Positions 27,120 through 36,672 of a stretch of DNA of 64,000 nucleotides are shown piece after piece; position 1 is the first letter of the stretch, and each line of letters begins with the position of its first letter. The stretch comes from CAWDMN01 sp963803155. Lineage in GTDB: Bacteria; Acidobacteriota; Terriglobia; Versatilivoradales; Versatilivoraceae. The DNA lies in contig CAWDMN010000059.1 in NCBI GenBank assembly GCA_963803155.1, positions 124,001 through 188,000 on the forward strand. The letters run 5' to 3'. Under the pieces are notes generated by a model. It was not told the origin of the DNA. It ran no database searches and saw nothing but the letters and a program-made list of their open reading frames with translations. The translations under genes were made by a program, and so were the position numbers.

Positions 27120-29144
27120 TTGAATCTTAAAGATCAATCCAATCCCAGTTCACTTCCTGAAAACGCCTACATCCCGCTGCAAGCAGGGGAAACTTACAGA
27201 CCGCTGGTCACAGCCGAAAAAAAAATCCCCGAACTGACTCCCCGTTCCATTTTTTGGGGTCTTTCCCTTTGCATTATTTTCACGGTGGCTTCAGCGTATT
27301 CGGGGCTGAAAGTCGGCCAGGTGATGGAAGCGGCCATTCCGATTTCGATTCTGGCCATCGGCATGGCAAGGATTTATCGCCGCCGTTCCAGCCTGCTGGA
27401 GAATGTCATTATTACCAGCATAGGCGGCACGGCCGGCAGCGTAGTAGCCGGGGCCATCTTCACATTGCCCGCCCTTTACATCCTGAAACTGGATCCTCAT
27501 CCTTTACAGACGGTTTTTATCTGCATTGCCGGAGGCTGTCTCGGGGTACTCTTCATCATTCCCCTGCGCCGTTATTTTGTCCGGGAAATGCACGGCAAAT
27601 TTCCTTATCCGGAGGCCACCGCAATCACTGAAGTGCTGGTCACCGGAGAAAAGGGTGGGTCCCAGGCCATGCTGCTTCTGCAGGCCACGGCTATAGCCGG
27701 AATCTACGATTTTTTTGTGACCACCTTTCAAGTTTGGAAGGAATTTATCGATCTGCAATTTGTGCCGATAATGCGCGATTTGGCCGTGAAAGCCAAGATG
27801 GCGGCCAGCTTCGATGCTGTGGCCTTTATTCTGGGGCTGGGCTACGTCATGGGTTTGCGCTCTTCCATGATCCTCTGTGCGGGAGGCGTTCTCTCCAATT
27901 TTGTTTTGGTCCCCTTGATTTGGATGATCGGCAGCCATCTGCCGGATACCGCTGTTTATCCAGCCGCAGCCTCAATTGCGGGGATGACCGCCAACCAGAT
28001 TTTCCGGAGCTACGTTCGCTTTATCGGAGTGGGCGCCATCGCCACGGCCGGCATTTTCGGGATCGTCAAATCGCTCAAAATTGTGGCCAGCTCTTTTGCG
28101 GTCGCCGCGCGCACCTTTCGCAAGGAGAGCCGGGTGGATAATCCACGCACGGATCTCGATATCTCCACTTTTTCCACATTGCTCGGAGTGATCTTGAGCG
28201 CTCTCGCCATTGCCTTTTTCTTTGGAAGCTTAAAAGTTTCCTGGATCGTTCTGGCAATCGGAGTGGCGCTGGCCGTCGGCTTCTCGTTCTTTTTTGCCTC
28301 CGTTGCCGCCAATGCCATTGCCACCACGGCGCGGAATCCGGTGTCGGGCATGACCATGCTGACCATCATCATCTCTTCCGTGGTGCTGCTGAATTTCGGC
28401 TTAAGCGGATCCACCGGGATGTTCTTCGTCATGGCCATTGCGGGAATGGTCTGCACAGCTTTATCCGTATCGGGCCAAACTATTACTGATTTCAAAACCG
28501 GCTACTGGCTGGGCTCCACGCCGGCGGCCCAGGAAAAGGTAAAATTTTGGGGAGTGATTGCCTCCGCCACGGCGGCGGGACTCGCCATAGTTTTGCTGGC
28601 CAAAGCTTTTCAATTCGGCGAATCCGCGCCGGGCGATGTCCGGACTGTCCTGGCCGCTCCACAGGCCTCCATTATGAAGGCCTTGGTGGAGGGCTTTATG
28701 AGCCGGCAACCGGTCGCATCATTGTTGTTTGGCGCAGGAGCCATGGTTTCTATCATCATGGAAATGCTCGGGGTCCCGGCATTGATTTTTGCGCTGGGCA
28801 TGTATCTTCCACTCGAACTGAATACTCCAGCCCTGGTGGGGGGATTCCTCTCCTACCTGGTCATCCGAAAATCAGAAAAAGAGAAACCAGAGGCGGGCCG
28901 GACTTTGCGGGAGCGCGGAGTAATCATCGCGTCAGGCTTCATGGCTGGCGGAGCTTTGGGTGGAGTCATCGGGGCCGCCTTGCGGTTATTCCCCTGGTAC
29001 GCCGAAGACAAGATCAAGACCCCCTTTTATGACAACGAGCCAGTATCGCAGACTGTCTCTCTTTGCCTGTTTATTGGGCTGTGTCTTTATCTCTGGTTCA
29101 CGACACAACGGGGGAAAGCGATAAGATTGAAGGATGAGGGATGA
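27120..29144 (+). CDS. OPT-family oligopeptide transporter
   Basis: About 675 residues with some 15 hydrophobic helices. I place the start at TTG 27120, seven bases after GAGGGAGGA; the frame is open back to 26985 but that stretch is not protein-like for the family. Family features: LTPRSIFWGLSLCIIFTVASAYSGLKVGQV near the N-terminus, HGKFPYPEATAITEVL (the conserved FPYP-type motif) and NPVSGMTMLTIIISSVV. OPT proteins are proton-coupled importers of small peptides or metal chelates across the inner membrane. A HExxPGH peptidase-like gene follows 115 bases downstream, so a peptide-use pair is possible. The C-terminus ends in heptamer-repeat-like sequence (RLKDEG). Confidence 0.9.
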   Translation: MNLKDQSNPSSLPENAYIPLQAGETYRPLVTAEKKIPELTPRSIFWGLSLCIIFTVASAYSGLKVGQVMEAAIPISILAIGMARIYRRRSSLLENVIITSIGGTAGSVVAGAIFTLPALYILKLDPHPLQTVFICIAGGCLGVLFIIPLRRYFVREMHGKFPYPEATAITEVLVTGEKGGSQAMLLLQATAIAGIYDFFVTTFQVWKEFIDLQFVPIMRDLAVKAKMAASFDAVAFILGLGYVMGLRSSMILCAGGVLSNFVLVPLIWMIGSHLPDTAVYPAAASIAGMTANQIFRSYVRFIGVGAIATAGIFGIVKSLKIVASSFAVAARTFRKESRVDNPRTDLDISTFSTLLGVILSALAIAFFFGSLKVSWIVLAIGVALAVGFSFFFASVAANAIATTARNPVSGMTMLTIIISSVVLLNFGLSGSTGMFFVMAIAGMVCTALSVSGQTITDFKTGYWLGSTPAAQEKVKFWGVIASATAAGLAIVLLAKAFQFGESAPGDVRTVLAAPQASIMKALVEGFMSRQPVASLLFGAGAMVSIIMEMLGVPALIFALGMYLPLELNTPALVGGFLSYLVIRKSEKEKPEAGRTLRERGVIIASGFMAGGALGGVIGAALRLFPWYAEDKIKTPFYDNEPVSQTVSLCLFIGLCLYLWFTTQRGKAIRLKDEG

Positions 29145-29259
29145 GGGATAGAGGATGAAGGCAAAAAGCTGAACGCTGATTGCTGAAAGCTGAAAGCTTC
29201 CTCGTCACTATCCACTATCCACTATTCACCATTCACTTGTCACTAAACGGAGATCTACC

Positions 29260-30600
29260 ATGCAAAGAATCGATCATCTGATTGCCACTGCAATCATAGG
29301 CCTTGACACCCTGTGGGGAGGCGATGTCATGCATCCGTCCGGAACAGGCCGATTTATTGCGGATTGCTGGTTTTCCGACGAGCCTTTGCCGGAAGCTTAT
29401 ACTCACCCAACCGCGGTGGAACTGCGCGGCAACGGCGGAGTCTCAGCCTCTCAGCTCGATCGGGGGGCTATTGAATCCTACCTTCAACATGTCAATGTTT
29501 CCCAAGCCATTGAGGAGTTGAAGGAGGCTGCTCAATCTTTGAAAAATCAGCGTGGTGAATATCTTGCCGGCCTGGCAAATTGCCTGGGAATCATGTATGC
29601 CCTGGCGCTGGAAATCCTCGGACTCGGCGATCCCGTCCCTTACCAGCAATGTGTAAAAACGGTCACGGGGCAAAATCCCTCCCCCTCCGAGCCCGGCGAG
29701 AAGCGGCGAAGAGTGTTGCAGCTATTAAATAAGGCCGGTTATCCGGCCGATGAAGGTCCCTCACTCCTCGATGCAGTCGAGGCTTGGCGAAAGACTCGTT
29801 TGGTCCCTGCTCCTTGCATTCCGGCCTTGGGCGATGCATTTATTGCCCTGTTTGATAGCTTCACGGTCAAGAATCTTATCCCCTATCTCCCAGTAGAATT
29901 CCATCCCGTTCCCCGGGCCAACATTAAATTTTTTTCCATCAAAGATGCCTGGTTTTCCGGTTCGATGAATTATCTGGGACACGCCAGGAAATCCGACGGC
30001 AGTCCGGAATATGAAGCCACTTATGAATTGAATGCCTCCTTGCAAATTTCCATCCCCGAATTTGAACAACTGGTGTCTCATGAAGTAGTGCCAGGGCATG
30101 TCACCACGTTTGCCTTTCTTCAAAACCTATACTTCCGGAAATTGGTGGGGTTTGAAGCATCGGTCCTCACCATGAACACCCGGGCCTCCGCTCTGTTTGA
30201 GGGAATTGCCAATAATGCGATTCTAATGGCGTACGGGGTTGAAGATGTCGCGGATTTGCCCGATCCAGACCTGCAGATTGGAGTCTTGTTAGTTCTTCTT
30301 CAAGATGATGCCAAAAATCAGGCTTCTTATCTGACTTGGAACAAGGGATGGGAAAAAGCGGCGGTGGCTCATACTCTAAGAAATGAATTCCTGGTTTCGG
30401 CGGAACGGGCCGACAAGCTCTCGGGCGCTTGGGGAAGGCATCCGCTTCTCGGGCGAATGTATCTGCCGGCCTATCGAGCGGGGACTGAAGTGGTGGCCGC
30501 GCTCAGGAAAAAGCATCTGCCGGAAAAGCTCATCCCTGCCTTGTTTGGTTGTGAAGGGTTGCAGGACATCGTCACAATCCAGCACCGATTTCCAATTTGA
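29260..30600 (+). CDS. DUF885-like metallopeptidase candidate
   Basis: A 446-residue cytoplasmic protein without signal peptide; the ATG is preceded by AAACGGAGATCTACC. Around residue 273 it reads VSHEVVPGHVTTF, matching the HExxPGH zinc site of DUF885-type peptidases. About 40 residues later ALFEGIANNAILMAYG could supply the third ligand Glu. This pattern supports a zinc peptidase of the gluzincin kind, but the N-terminal half (HPSGTGRFIADCWFSDEPLP) is unfamiliar to me. It follows the OPT transporter gene, fitting intracellular peptide degradation. Overall family assignment is moderate; the function is inferred. Confidence 0.6.
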   Translation: MQRIDHLIATAIIGLDTLWGGDVMHPSGTGRFIADCWFSDEPLPEAYTHPTAVELRGNGGVSASQLDRGAIESYLQHVNVSQAIEELKEAAQSLKNQRGEYLAGLANCLGIMYALALEILGLGDPVPYQQCVKTVTGQNPSPSEPGEKRRRVLQLLNKAGYPADEGPSLLDAVEAWRKTRLVPAPCIPALGDAFIALFDSFTVKNLIPYLPVEFHPVPRANIKFFSIKDAWFSGSMNYLGHARKSDGSPEYEATYELNASLQISIPEFEQLVSHEVVPGHVTTFAFLQNLYFRKLVGFEASVLTMNTRASALFEGIANNAILMAYGVEDVADLPDPDLQIGVLLVLLQDDAKNQASYLTWNKGWEKAAVAHTLRNEFLVSAERADKLSGAWGRHPLLGRMYLPAYRAGTEVVAALRKKHLPEKLIPALFGCEGLQDIVTIQHRFPI

Positions 30601-31247
30601 TTTCAGGCAAAATTTTGATCCTCCTCCAGTCAATCCCAATCGCGGAATTGTGCAGGCATAATACAGATGCTGCCCGGCCACTGGCGGAGCGCGCACGTTT
30701 GATAATTCTCTGTTTGAGATTTATTCCTTAAAGCTGATTAAGGGCAATCTAAAGTTGAAATACCAATAATCTTATTTTTTGGAGTAGCCAGATGAGAATC
30801 TTTCTCCAGACGCCCTCTTTGATGCCCGTTCATTGAATAGCCAACAAACTCTCCGTGCCTCTGTGTCTCAGTGGCATTTCTGGTGTTTTGCCATTAAAAC
30901 ACAGGGACTTTCCCGAAGCTCCCACGACCCTGCATATCTAGTCTCTGATTCAAGATCAAGGGATCCGTCTACGTACACACATTCATTGGGTGTTATGTCG
31001 GCTGGCAGGCTTATTCCAAGGAGCGTTCAAGATGAGACTAATCCATCCACGATTGATTTGAAGTCTAAACTCATCATACAGGTTCCCGCTCGCACTTCGA
31101 CAAGCTCAGTACGAGCGGAGGTTGGAATGCCGCTCATCCTGAGCCTGTCGAAGGATGAGCGAAATCAGGGGATGGACTCCCTGTGGTGGATCGAAGCAAC
31201 AGACTCATCATGAAAGCTCATTGGAATTAAGCATTAAGCACAGGTGA
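30601..31247. other. Repeat-bearing intergenic region
   Basis: No supported gene. It contains the inverted dispersed repeat at 30851-30875 and two hairpins at 31086-31161: the second pairs CGCTCATCCT (31131-31140) with AGGATGAGCG (31152-31161) around a GAGCCTGTCGA loop. Such CTTCGACAAGCTCAG-type palindromes are common in environmental genomes. They lie between convergent genes and could act in transcript ends. Confidence 0.6.
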
Positions 31248-32778
31248 TTATAATTCGCAATAGAGTCCGTCATTGGTAAGGTTTCGACAAGGCTGGCGCC
31301 ATTCGACACCTTCCTGAGCCAAAAATTCATCTGATTCTTTCGGCCCCCAGGTGCCAGCCGGATAGCCATAGAGCTTTGAATTGGAGCTCTCATTCCACCC
31401 CTGCAAAATGGGAGTCACAATCTTCCAACAGGCTTCCACCGCGTCTCCACGCGCATAAAGAGTGGAATCCCCATTCATGCAATCCAGCAGCAACCGCTCA
31501 TAAGCGGTAGGCAAATGAACTTCGGTCAAATCCGAATAATGAAAATCCATCCCCACGGTTTTGACCTGGAACCCAGCCCCCGGAAGTTTCATTCCGAACT
31601 TCAAGAGGATGCCTTCATCCGGCTGGATTCTCAATATCAGTTGATTGGCCTCGATGGGAACTTGATCGGCTCCCCCAAACAGGCAGTGGGGAGTATACTT
31701 AAAATGAATCACCACTTCGGTCACCCGGGTTGGCAGGCGCTTCCCGGCCCGCACGTAAAATGGGATGCCGCCCCAGCGCCAGTTGTCCAGCATCAGTTTC
31801 ACCATGGCATAAGTTTCGGTCCGGGAATCTTGGGGGACTCCTTTTTCCTCTCGATATCCGGGAACTGATTCCCCCCGCAAGCGCGATGTCATGTATTGTC
31901 CGCGCACGGAATATTTTTCCACTTCTTCCGCGGAGACCAATCGAACCGCTTGGAAAACCTTCAGGGTCTCGTTGCGAACCGAATCTGAATCAAAGCTGGC
32001 TGGCGGTTCCATGGCCACCATCGCCAACACCTGCAGTAAGTGGTTCTGGACCATATCCCGCAAGGCTCCGGCACCGTCATAGTATTGTCCACGGCCTTCC
32101 ACCCCCAGATTTTCAGCGGAGGTAATTTCCACGTGGTGGATATAATTGCGATTCCAAAGAGGCTCAAAGATTCCGTTGGAAAACCGAAAGAACCAATAGA
32201 TTTTGGACTGTCTCCTTTCCGAGATAATGGTCTATACGGTAAATTTGGTCTTCTTCAAAATATTTCCGCAAATGCAGGTTAAGGGCCTGGGCGGAAGCCA
32301 AGTCATACCCAAAGGGTTTCTCCACAATGAGGCGTCGCCAGTTCCCCTCCTCCCGATGCAGACCACTGGCAGCCAAACCATCCGCGGCAATCATGTACAA
32401 ACTCGGGGGAGTGGCCAGATAGAAGAGATAATTCCCGCCGGTCAACTTAGTCTCATCTAAACGCCGCAACCGTTCCGCAAGCTGCTGATAAGCCGCGGGA
32501 GCGCCGGTATCCAGGGTTTGAAAAAACAAACTTCCAATAAAAGCATCCAACAATTGTGTGTCAACTGGCTGATGCTCGCTGAACCGGGAGACCGCTTCCA
32601 CCATCATCGCGCGAAACGAGTCATCCGTCATGGGCGAGCGTCCGACACCGAGCACACTAAAACCAGCCGGGAATTGCCGCAGCCGGTAGAGTTCAAAAAG
32701 GGCCGGCAGGAGTTTCCGCTTGGCGAGATCCCCCGAAGCTCCAAAAATTACCAGCAGGCATTTATTGGCAGTTTTCAT
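31248..32778 (-). pseudogene. zwf: Glucose-6-phosphate dehydrogenase gene with a 1-base frameshift
   Basis: The first 204 codons (32778-32164) carry IFGASGDLAKRKLLPAL (NADP site), VEKPFG and RIDHYLGKE (substrate/catalytic His). The frame then stops. The second part (from about 32190 down to 31248) continues with RGQYYDGAGALRDMVQNHLLQ, VPFYVRAGK-like FYVRAGKRLP and the C-terminal WGP block. The junction reads GTTCTTTCGG; removing one T gives the expected LLVLRFSNGIFEPLWNR. Corrected length is about 509 residues, normal for the enzyme. The start has CGAGGAAA upstream. The enzyme makes 6-phosphogluconolactone and NADPH in the oxidative pentose phosphate pathway; no pgl or gnd gene adjoins. Either a real null, a sequencing error, or +1 slippage at CUU-U. 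Confidence 0.9.
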
Positions 32779-32983
32779 TTCATTTCCTCGGCAAAAAGGG
32801 AAAGGCTGAAATTATTTCCTACGGCAGCGGAATCCCAATCGAAGGACAAATGGGTACTTCAATTTTTAACAATAACAAACCCCGCCAATTTTCTCCAAGC
32901 GGCAACGGAGCGTGGGAATGATAATTTAGAAGGTGTAATTCAAAGTGCGGCAGGATAGAGAGTGTGCCGGATGATGGAATTCA

Positions 32984-33085
32984 CGGGAGGGCGAGCCTCC
33001 CGCTTAAGCGGACTTCGCCTGGCGAGCCACTCTTATGTAGCAGCATCTCTACCCAGCTCGGTTCGGCGGGAGCCTCACCCTCCCG
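32984..33085. repeat. Palindromic repeat pair between zwf and recC
   Basis: CGGGAGGGCGAGCCTCCCGC (32984-33003) is itself a hairpin and pairs, with two mismatches, with the inverted copy at 33066-33085. It lies in the 511-base gap between divergent zwf and recC. Nothing else is recognised in that gap. Confidence 0.65.
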
Positions 33086-33289
33086 ACTATTGCTCAGTTC
33101 AGCCGATCAACGCGAATGGTTCACCCTGTCGCACTTTAAATTGCACCTTAATTTGGGCATGAACTTGCTAAGTTCTCCGCATTTTTTGGGGTCAGATTGG
33201 ATGAGCTCATGTATGATTGACCTTACGCCGCGCTTCATCGCGAGCATGGATTCGACTGTTTTCATTCTTGATTCTGGTGGGACAACTTC

Positions 33290-36200
33290 ATGGCCGGCTT
33301 CCACATTTACCACGGCAATTGCACGGAAAAGCTGGTGGATTGTTTGGCTGAGATTGTGTCGATTCCCCTTCTCGATCCCCTGGCGCCCGAGATCATCATG
33401 ATTCAAAGCCAGGGAATGGAAAAATGGCTCAACCGTGAACTCTCAAAACGGCTGGGAGTATGGGCCAATCCTTATTTCCCTTTTCCGAAGAAATTTACGG
33501 AAGACATTTTGCGCCTGGTTTTTCCGGATCGCCCCAATTCCAGTCAGTTCAATCCCGAAATGATGGCCTGGCGGTTGATGTCAACTCTTGTGGATGAGCG
33601 CCGGCTCGAACTGTTTGAGCCACTTTGGAACTATTTGGGTGAAGAGCGGGATTGTCTCAAGCTCTTTCAGCTTTCCCTAAAAATTGCCCTTCTATTCGAC
33701 CAATATTTGGTCTATCGTCCCGCCATGCTGCTGGATTGGGAAGCCGGACATGAAGAAAACTGGCAAGCGGGACTCTGGCGGCGGCTGACCACTGGGACTC
33801 CTGAATTTCACCGAGCCGTGGTTTTCGGCAAATTCCTGGACCTTGCTCAGGCTGGCCGTCTCAACTTGCCGGGACTGCCCGAACGCGTAAGTTTATTCGG
33901 CATTTCCAGTCTGCCCCCGCTTTATCTCCAGTTTTTTTCCGCACTCGCAAACGAGATGGACGTCCATTTGTTTTTTCTGAATCCCTGTCAGGAATACTGG
34001 GGGGACCAGATTTCGGAAAAGGAGAAAGCGCGGCAGTTGAAGCGGCGGGGGGGGGACCGGCTCAAGCTGGAAGAGGAGTATTTCAGGACATCCAATTCCC
34101 TGCTCGCTTCCTGGGGAAGAAGTGGCAGAGACTATTTGAATCTCTTGATTGACCAGGGAGCCTCCTTTGATGACTCCCTTTTTGAGGAGCCAAGGGGCGA
34201 AAGTCTGCTGCAAGAATTGCAGAGCGACTTGTTGCATCTAAGGGAACAGTGTCTGGAAGTTCCACGCCGGAAAATTTTAGAGAGCGACCGCTCGCTTCAG
34301 GTTCATAGTTGCCACAGCCCACTCAGGGAGATGGAAATCCTGCAAGATCACCTTTGGGATATGTTTGAACAGTTGCCTGGACTGGAGCCCCATGACATTT
34401 TGGTCATGACGCCGGACATTGAGACTTATACTCCTTATATCCATGCGGTTTTTGGCGGGGGGCGGCCGGGGAGAACTCGAATTCCTTATGCGGTGGCTGA
34501 TCGTCAATCGCGGCAGGAGAGTCCGATTATCACCGCTTTTTTAAAAATCCTCGAGTTGGCGCAGAGCCGTTTTGAAGCCTCCGCTGTTCTCTCTTTGCTC
34601 GACAACCCCGCCATCCGGCGGCGTTTCGGCCTGGAGGCAGGGGATCTCGACAAGATTTATCGTTGGATCCGGGAAACCGGCATCCGTTGGGGTTTTGACG
34701 CCGCCGACCGCGAGCGGGCTGGAGTATCCCCTTTCGCGGAAAACAGCTGGCAATTCGGCTTGCAGCGGCTCTTTCTAGGATTTGCGCTTCGAGGAAACGG
34801 GGAGAAGCTGTTTGACGAGATCCTTCCGTTTGACGATATGGAGGGCGGCCAGAGTCTCCTGCTGGGGCGTTTTGTGGAATTCATCCAAGAACTGTTCCAG
34901 ACAGTGCGCGGCCTGGATCGGCAGAGACGCCTCGGGGAATGGGATGCTGAACTTTCCAGAATCCTCGGTCGTTTTTTTGCCCCGGACGATCAACTCGAAA
35001 GGGAATATCAGCTGATTCGATCTGCCCTGGAAGATCTCTCCCGCTTTCAAGATGAATGCTCCATGCAAATTCCACTCGACCTCCGGACGGTGCGGCACTG
35101 CCTGGAGCGGACGCTGGAAGCCCGTAGTCTGGGCTGGCTATTCCTATCGGGCGGAATAACCTTTTGCGCGTTGCTTCCCATGCGAAGCATTCCTTCGCGA
35201 GTCATTGCCATGGTGGGATTGAATCACGACACTTACCCACGCTCCAATCGGACGCTCGAATTTGATTTGATGGCCATCTCCCCCAAACCGGGCGACCATT
35301 CCCCGCGCGACGAAGATCGCGGGCTTTTTCTTGAAACCCTGATCTCAGCGAGGGAAAGGCTCTATCTGAGCTATTGTGGCCAAAATCCACGCGACAACAA
35401 CGAAACGCCCCCTTCGGTCTGCATCGATGAGCTTCTGGATTATGTCCGGAAAAACTTCGATCCACCGGCTGGTTTCCAATCAACGGAGGCTTATCTGAAG
35501 GTGCAACACAGGCTCCAGCCTTTTAGTCCGGCTTATTTTTCAGGACTGCCGCGATTTTTCAGCTATTCGGAGGAGAATTGCCAGGCATTGCAGGCCCGGG
35601 CTTCCGCAATTTGGCAGCCGGTCCCTTTTGTAACACAGCCGCTTGAGGAGCCCAGTCCCGAATGGAAATTCATTCAATTGGAAGATTGTCTCCGCTTTTT
35701 TCGCGGTCCCGCTGAGTATTTCCTCAGAAATCGCCTGGGGATTGATCTGCGGCGGGAGAGGGAGCTTTTAGAAGACCGGGAGCCCTTTGAGTTGGACAGT
35801 CTCCAAGAGTATGTCCTCAAAGCTCAATTGCTGGAAGAGGCTCCGGAAAGTTCCGATTACGATCATCTTTTCGGTCTGGTTCGTCAGCAGGGCTTGCTTC
35901 CCATCGGAACTCCCGGCCACGTGGCCTTGGGAAAAATCCGGCACAAAGTCACCCTCCTAAAGGCCAGGATTAAAAAACATCAACAGATCCCCGCGCTTCC
36001 TCCCCTGGAGATCGTTTTGGAGCTGAACGGTTTCAAAATTGCCGGCCGTTTGCCCAATTGTTGGAAATCCGGCCATCTGCGCTATCGGCCGGCATCCATA
36101 AAAGCCAAAGACCGGCTTTGCGCCTGGATTGAGCACTTGCTTTTGAATTGTCTGGCTCCGGCGGATTACCCGCGCCATTCCTTCCTGATCGGCGAGAAGG

Positions 36201-36535
36201 AAGAATTGTGCTATGGGCCTGTATCAGATCCTTATCCCCGGTTGATTTCCCTTCTCGACTGGTATTGGAGAGGTCTCCGGCTCCCACTTCATTTTTTCCC
36301 CGAATCTTCACTTGAATTCATGAAAGCCGCAAAAGAGGGAAAATCCGAAGAGGCTGCCCTATCGGCCGCAAGGGAGCGTTGGGAGAAAGGGGGCTTTCGC
36401 CAGGAAGCTGAAAGAGAATCGCCATATAACCATCTCGCTTTTGGCGAATCGGATCCTCTTGATAAAGAGTTTATCCAAACCACTCAGGAAATTTTTGGCC
36501 CGTTGATGGAACATGAAGGCAAGGGAACCGGCTGA
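33290..36535 (+). CDS. recC: RecBCD enzyme subunit RecC
   Basis: A 1081-residue protein matching exodeoxyribonuclease V gamma chain. N-terminal FHIYHGNCTEKLVDCLAE and PEIIMIQSQGMEKWLNREL are characteristic, followed by NPYFPFPKKF, SLFGISSLPPLYLQFFSAL (about residue 200), LQVHSCHSPLREMEILQDHL (about 350), LSLLDNPAIRRRFGL, and the C-terminal inactive-nuclease-like part. In E. coli RecC forms the scaffold that splits the strands and recognises Chi. It is followed 100 bases downstream by recB on the same strand. A run of nine G at 34047-34055 lies in frame (Arg-Arg-Gly-Gly-Asp) and could be slippage-prone. No recD neighbour is present. Confidence 0.95.
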   Translation: MAGFHIYHGNCTEKLVDCLAEIVSIPLLDPLAPEIIMIQSQGMEKWLNRELSKRLGVWANPYFPFPKKFTEDILRLVFPDRPNSSQFNPEMMAWRLMSTLVDERRLELFEPLWNYLGEERDCLKLFQLSLKIALLFDQYLVYRPAMLLDWEAGHEENWQAGLWRRLTTGTPEFHRAVVFGKFLDLAQAGRLNLPGLPERVSLFGISSLPPLYLQFFSALANEMDVHLFFLNPCQEYWGDQISEKEKARQLKRRGGDRLKLEEEYFRTSNSLLASWGRSGRDYLNLLIDQGASFDDSLFEEPRGESLLQELQSDLLHLREQCLEVPRRKILESDRSLQVHSCHSPLREMEILQDHLWDMFEQLPGLEPHDILVMTPDIETYTPYIHAVFGGGRPGRTRIPYAVADRQSRQESPIITAFLKILELAQSRFEASAVLSLLDNPAIRRRFGLEAGDLDKIYRWIRETGIRWGFDAADRERAGVSPFAENSWQFGLQRLFLGFALRGNGEKLFDEILPFDDMEGGQSLLLGRFVEFIQELFQTVRGLDRQRRLGEWDAELSRILGRFFAPDDQLEREYQLIRSALEDLSRFQDECSMQIPLDLRTVRHCLERTLEARSLGWLFLSGGITFCALLPMRSIPSRVIAMVGLNHDTYPRSNRTLEFDLMAISPKPGDHSPRDEDRGLFLETLISARERLYLSYCGQNPRDNNETPPSVCIDELLDYVRKNFDPPAGFQSTEAYLKVQHRLQPFSPAYFSGLPRFFSYSEENCQALQARASAIWQPVPFVTQPLEEPSPEWKFIQLEDCLRFFRGPAEYFLRNRLGIDLRRERELLEDREPFELDSLQEYVLKAQLLEEAPESSDYDHLFGLVRQQGLLPIGTPGHVALGKIRHKVTLLKARIKKHQQIPALPPLEIVLELNGFKIAGRLPNCWKSGHLRYRPASIKAKDRLCAWIEHLLLNCLAPADYPRHSFLIGEKEELCYGPVSDPYPRLISLLDWYWRGLRLPLHFFPESSLEFMKAAKEGKSEEAALSAARERWEKGGFRQEAERESPYNHLAFGESDPLDKEFIQTTQEIFGPLMEHEGKGTG

Positions 36536-36672
36536 CAATGTTAGAACTCATAAAATAATTTCCGACCAACAATATTCCCCCCTTGGGACTCTGAGTTGTG
36601 CCACGTAATTTTGACACTGGGGGGGGGGAAGCGAGGATGGGACGGGATGGATCGCTTCTCGCGGCATCTCAT

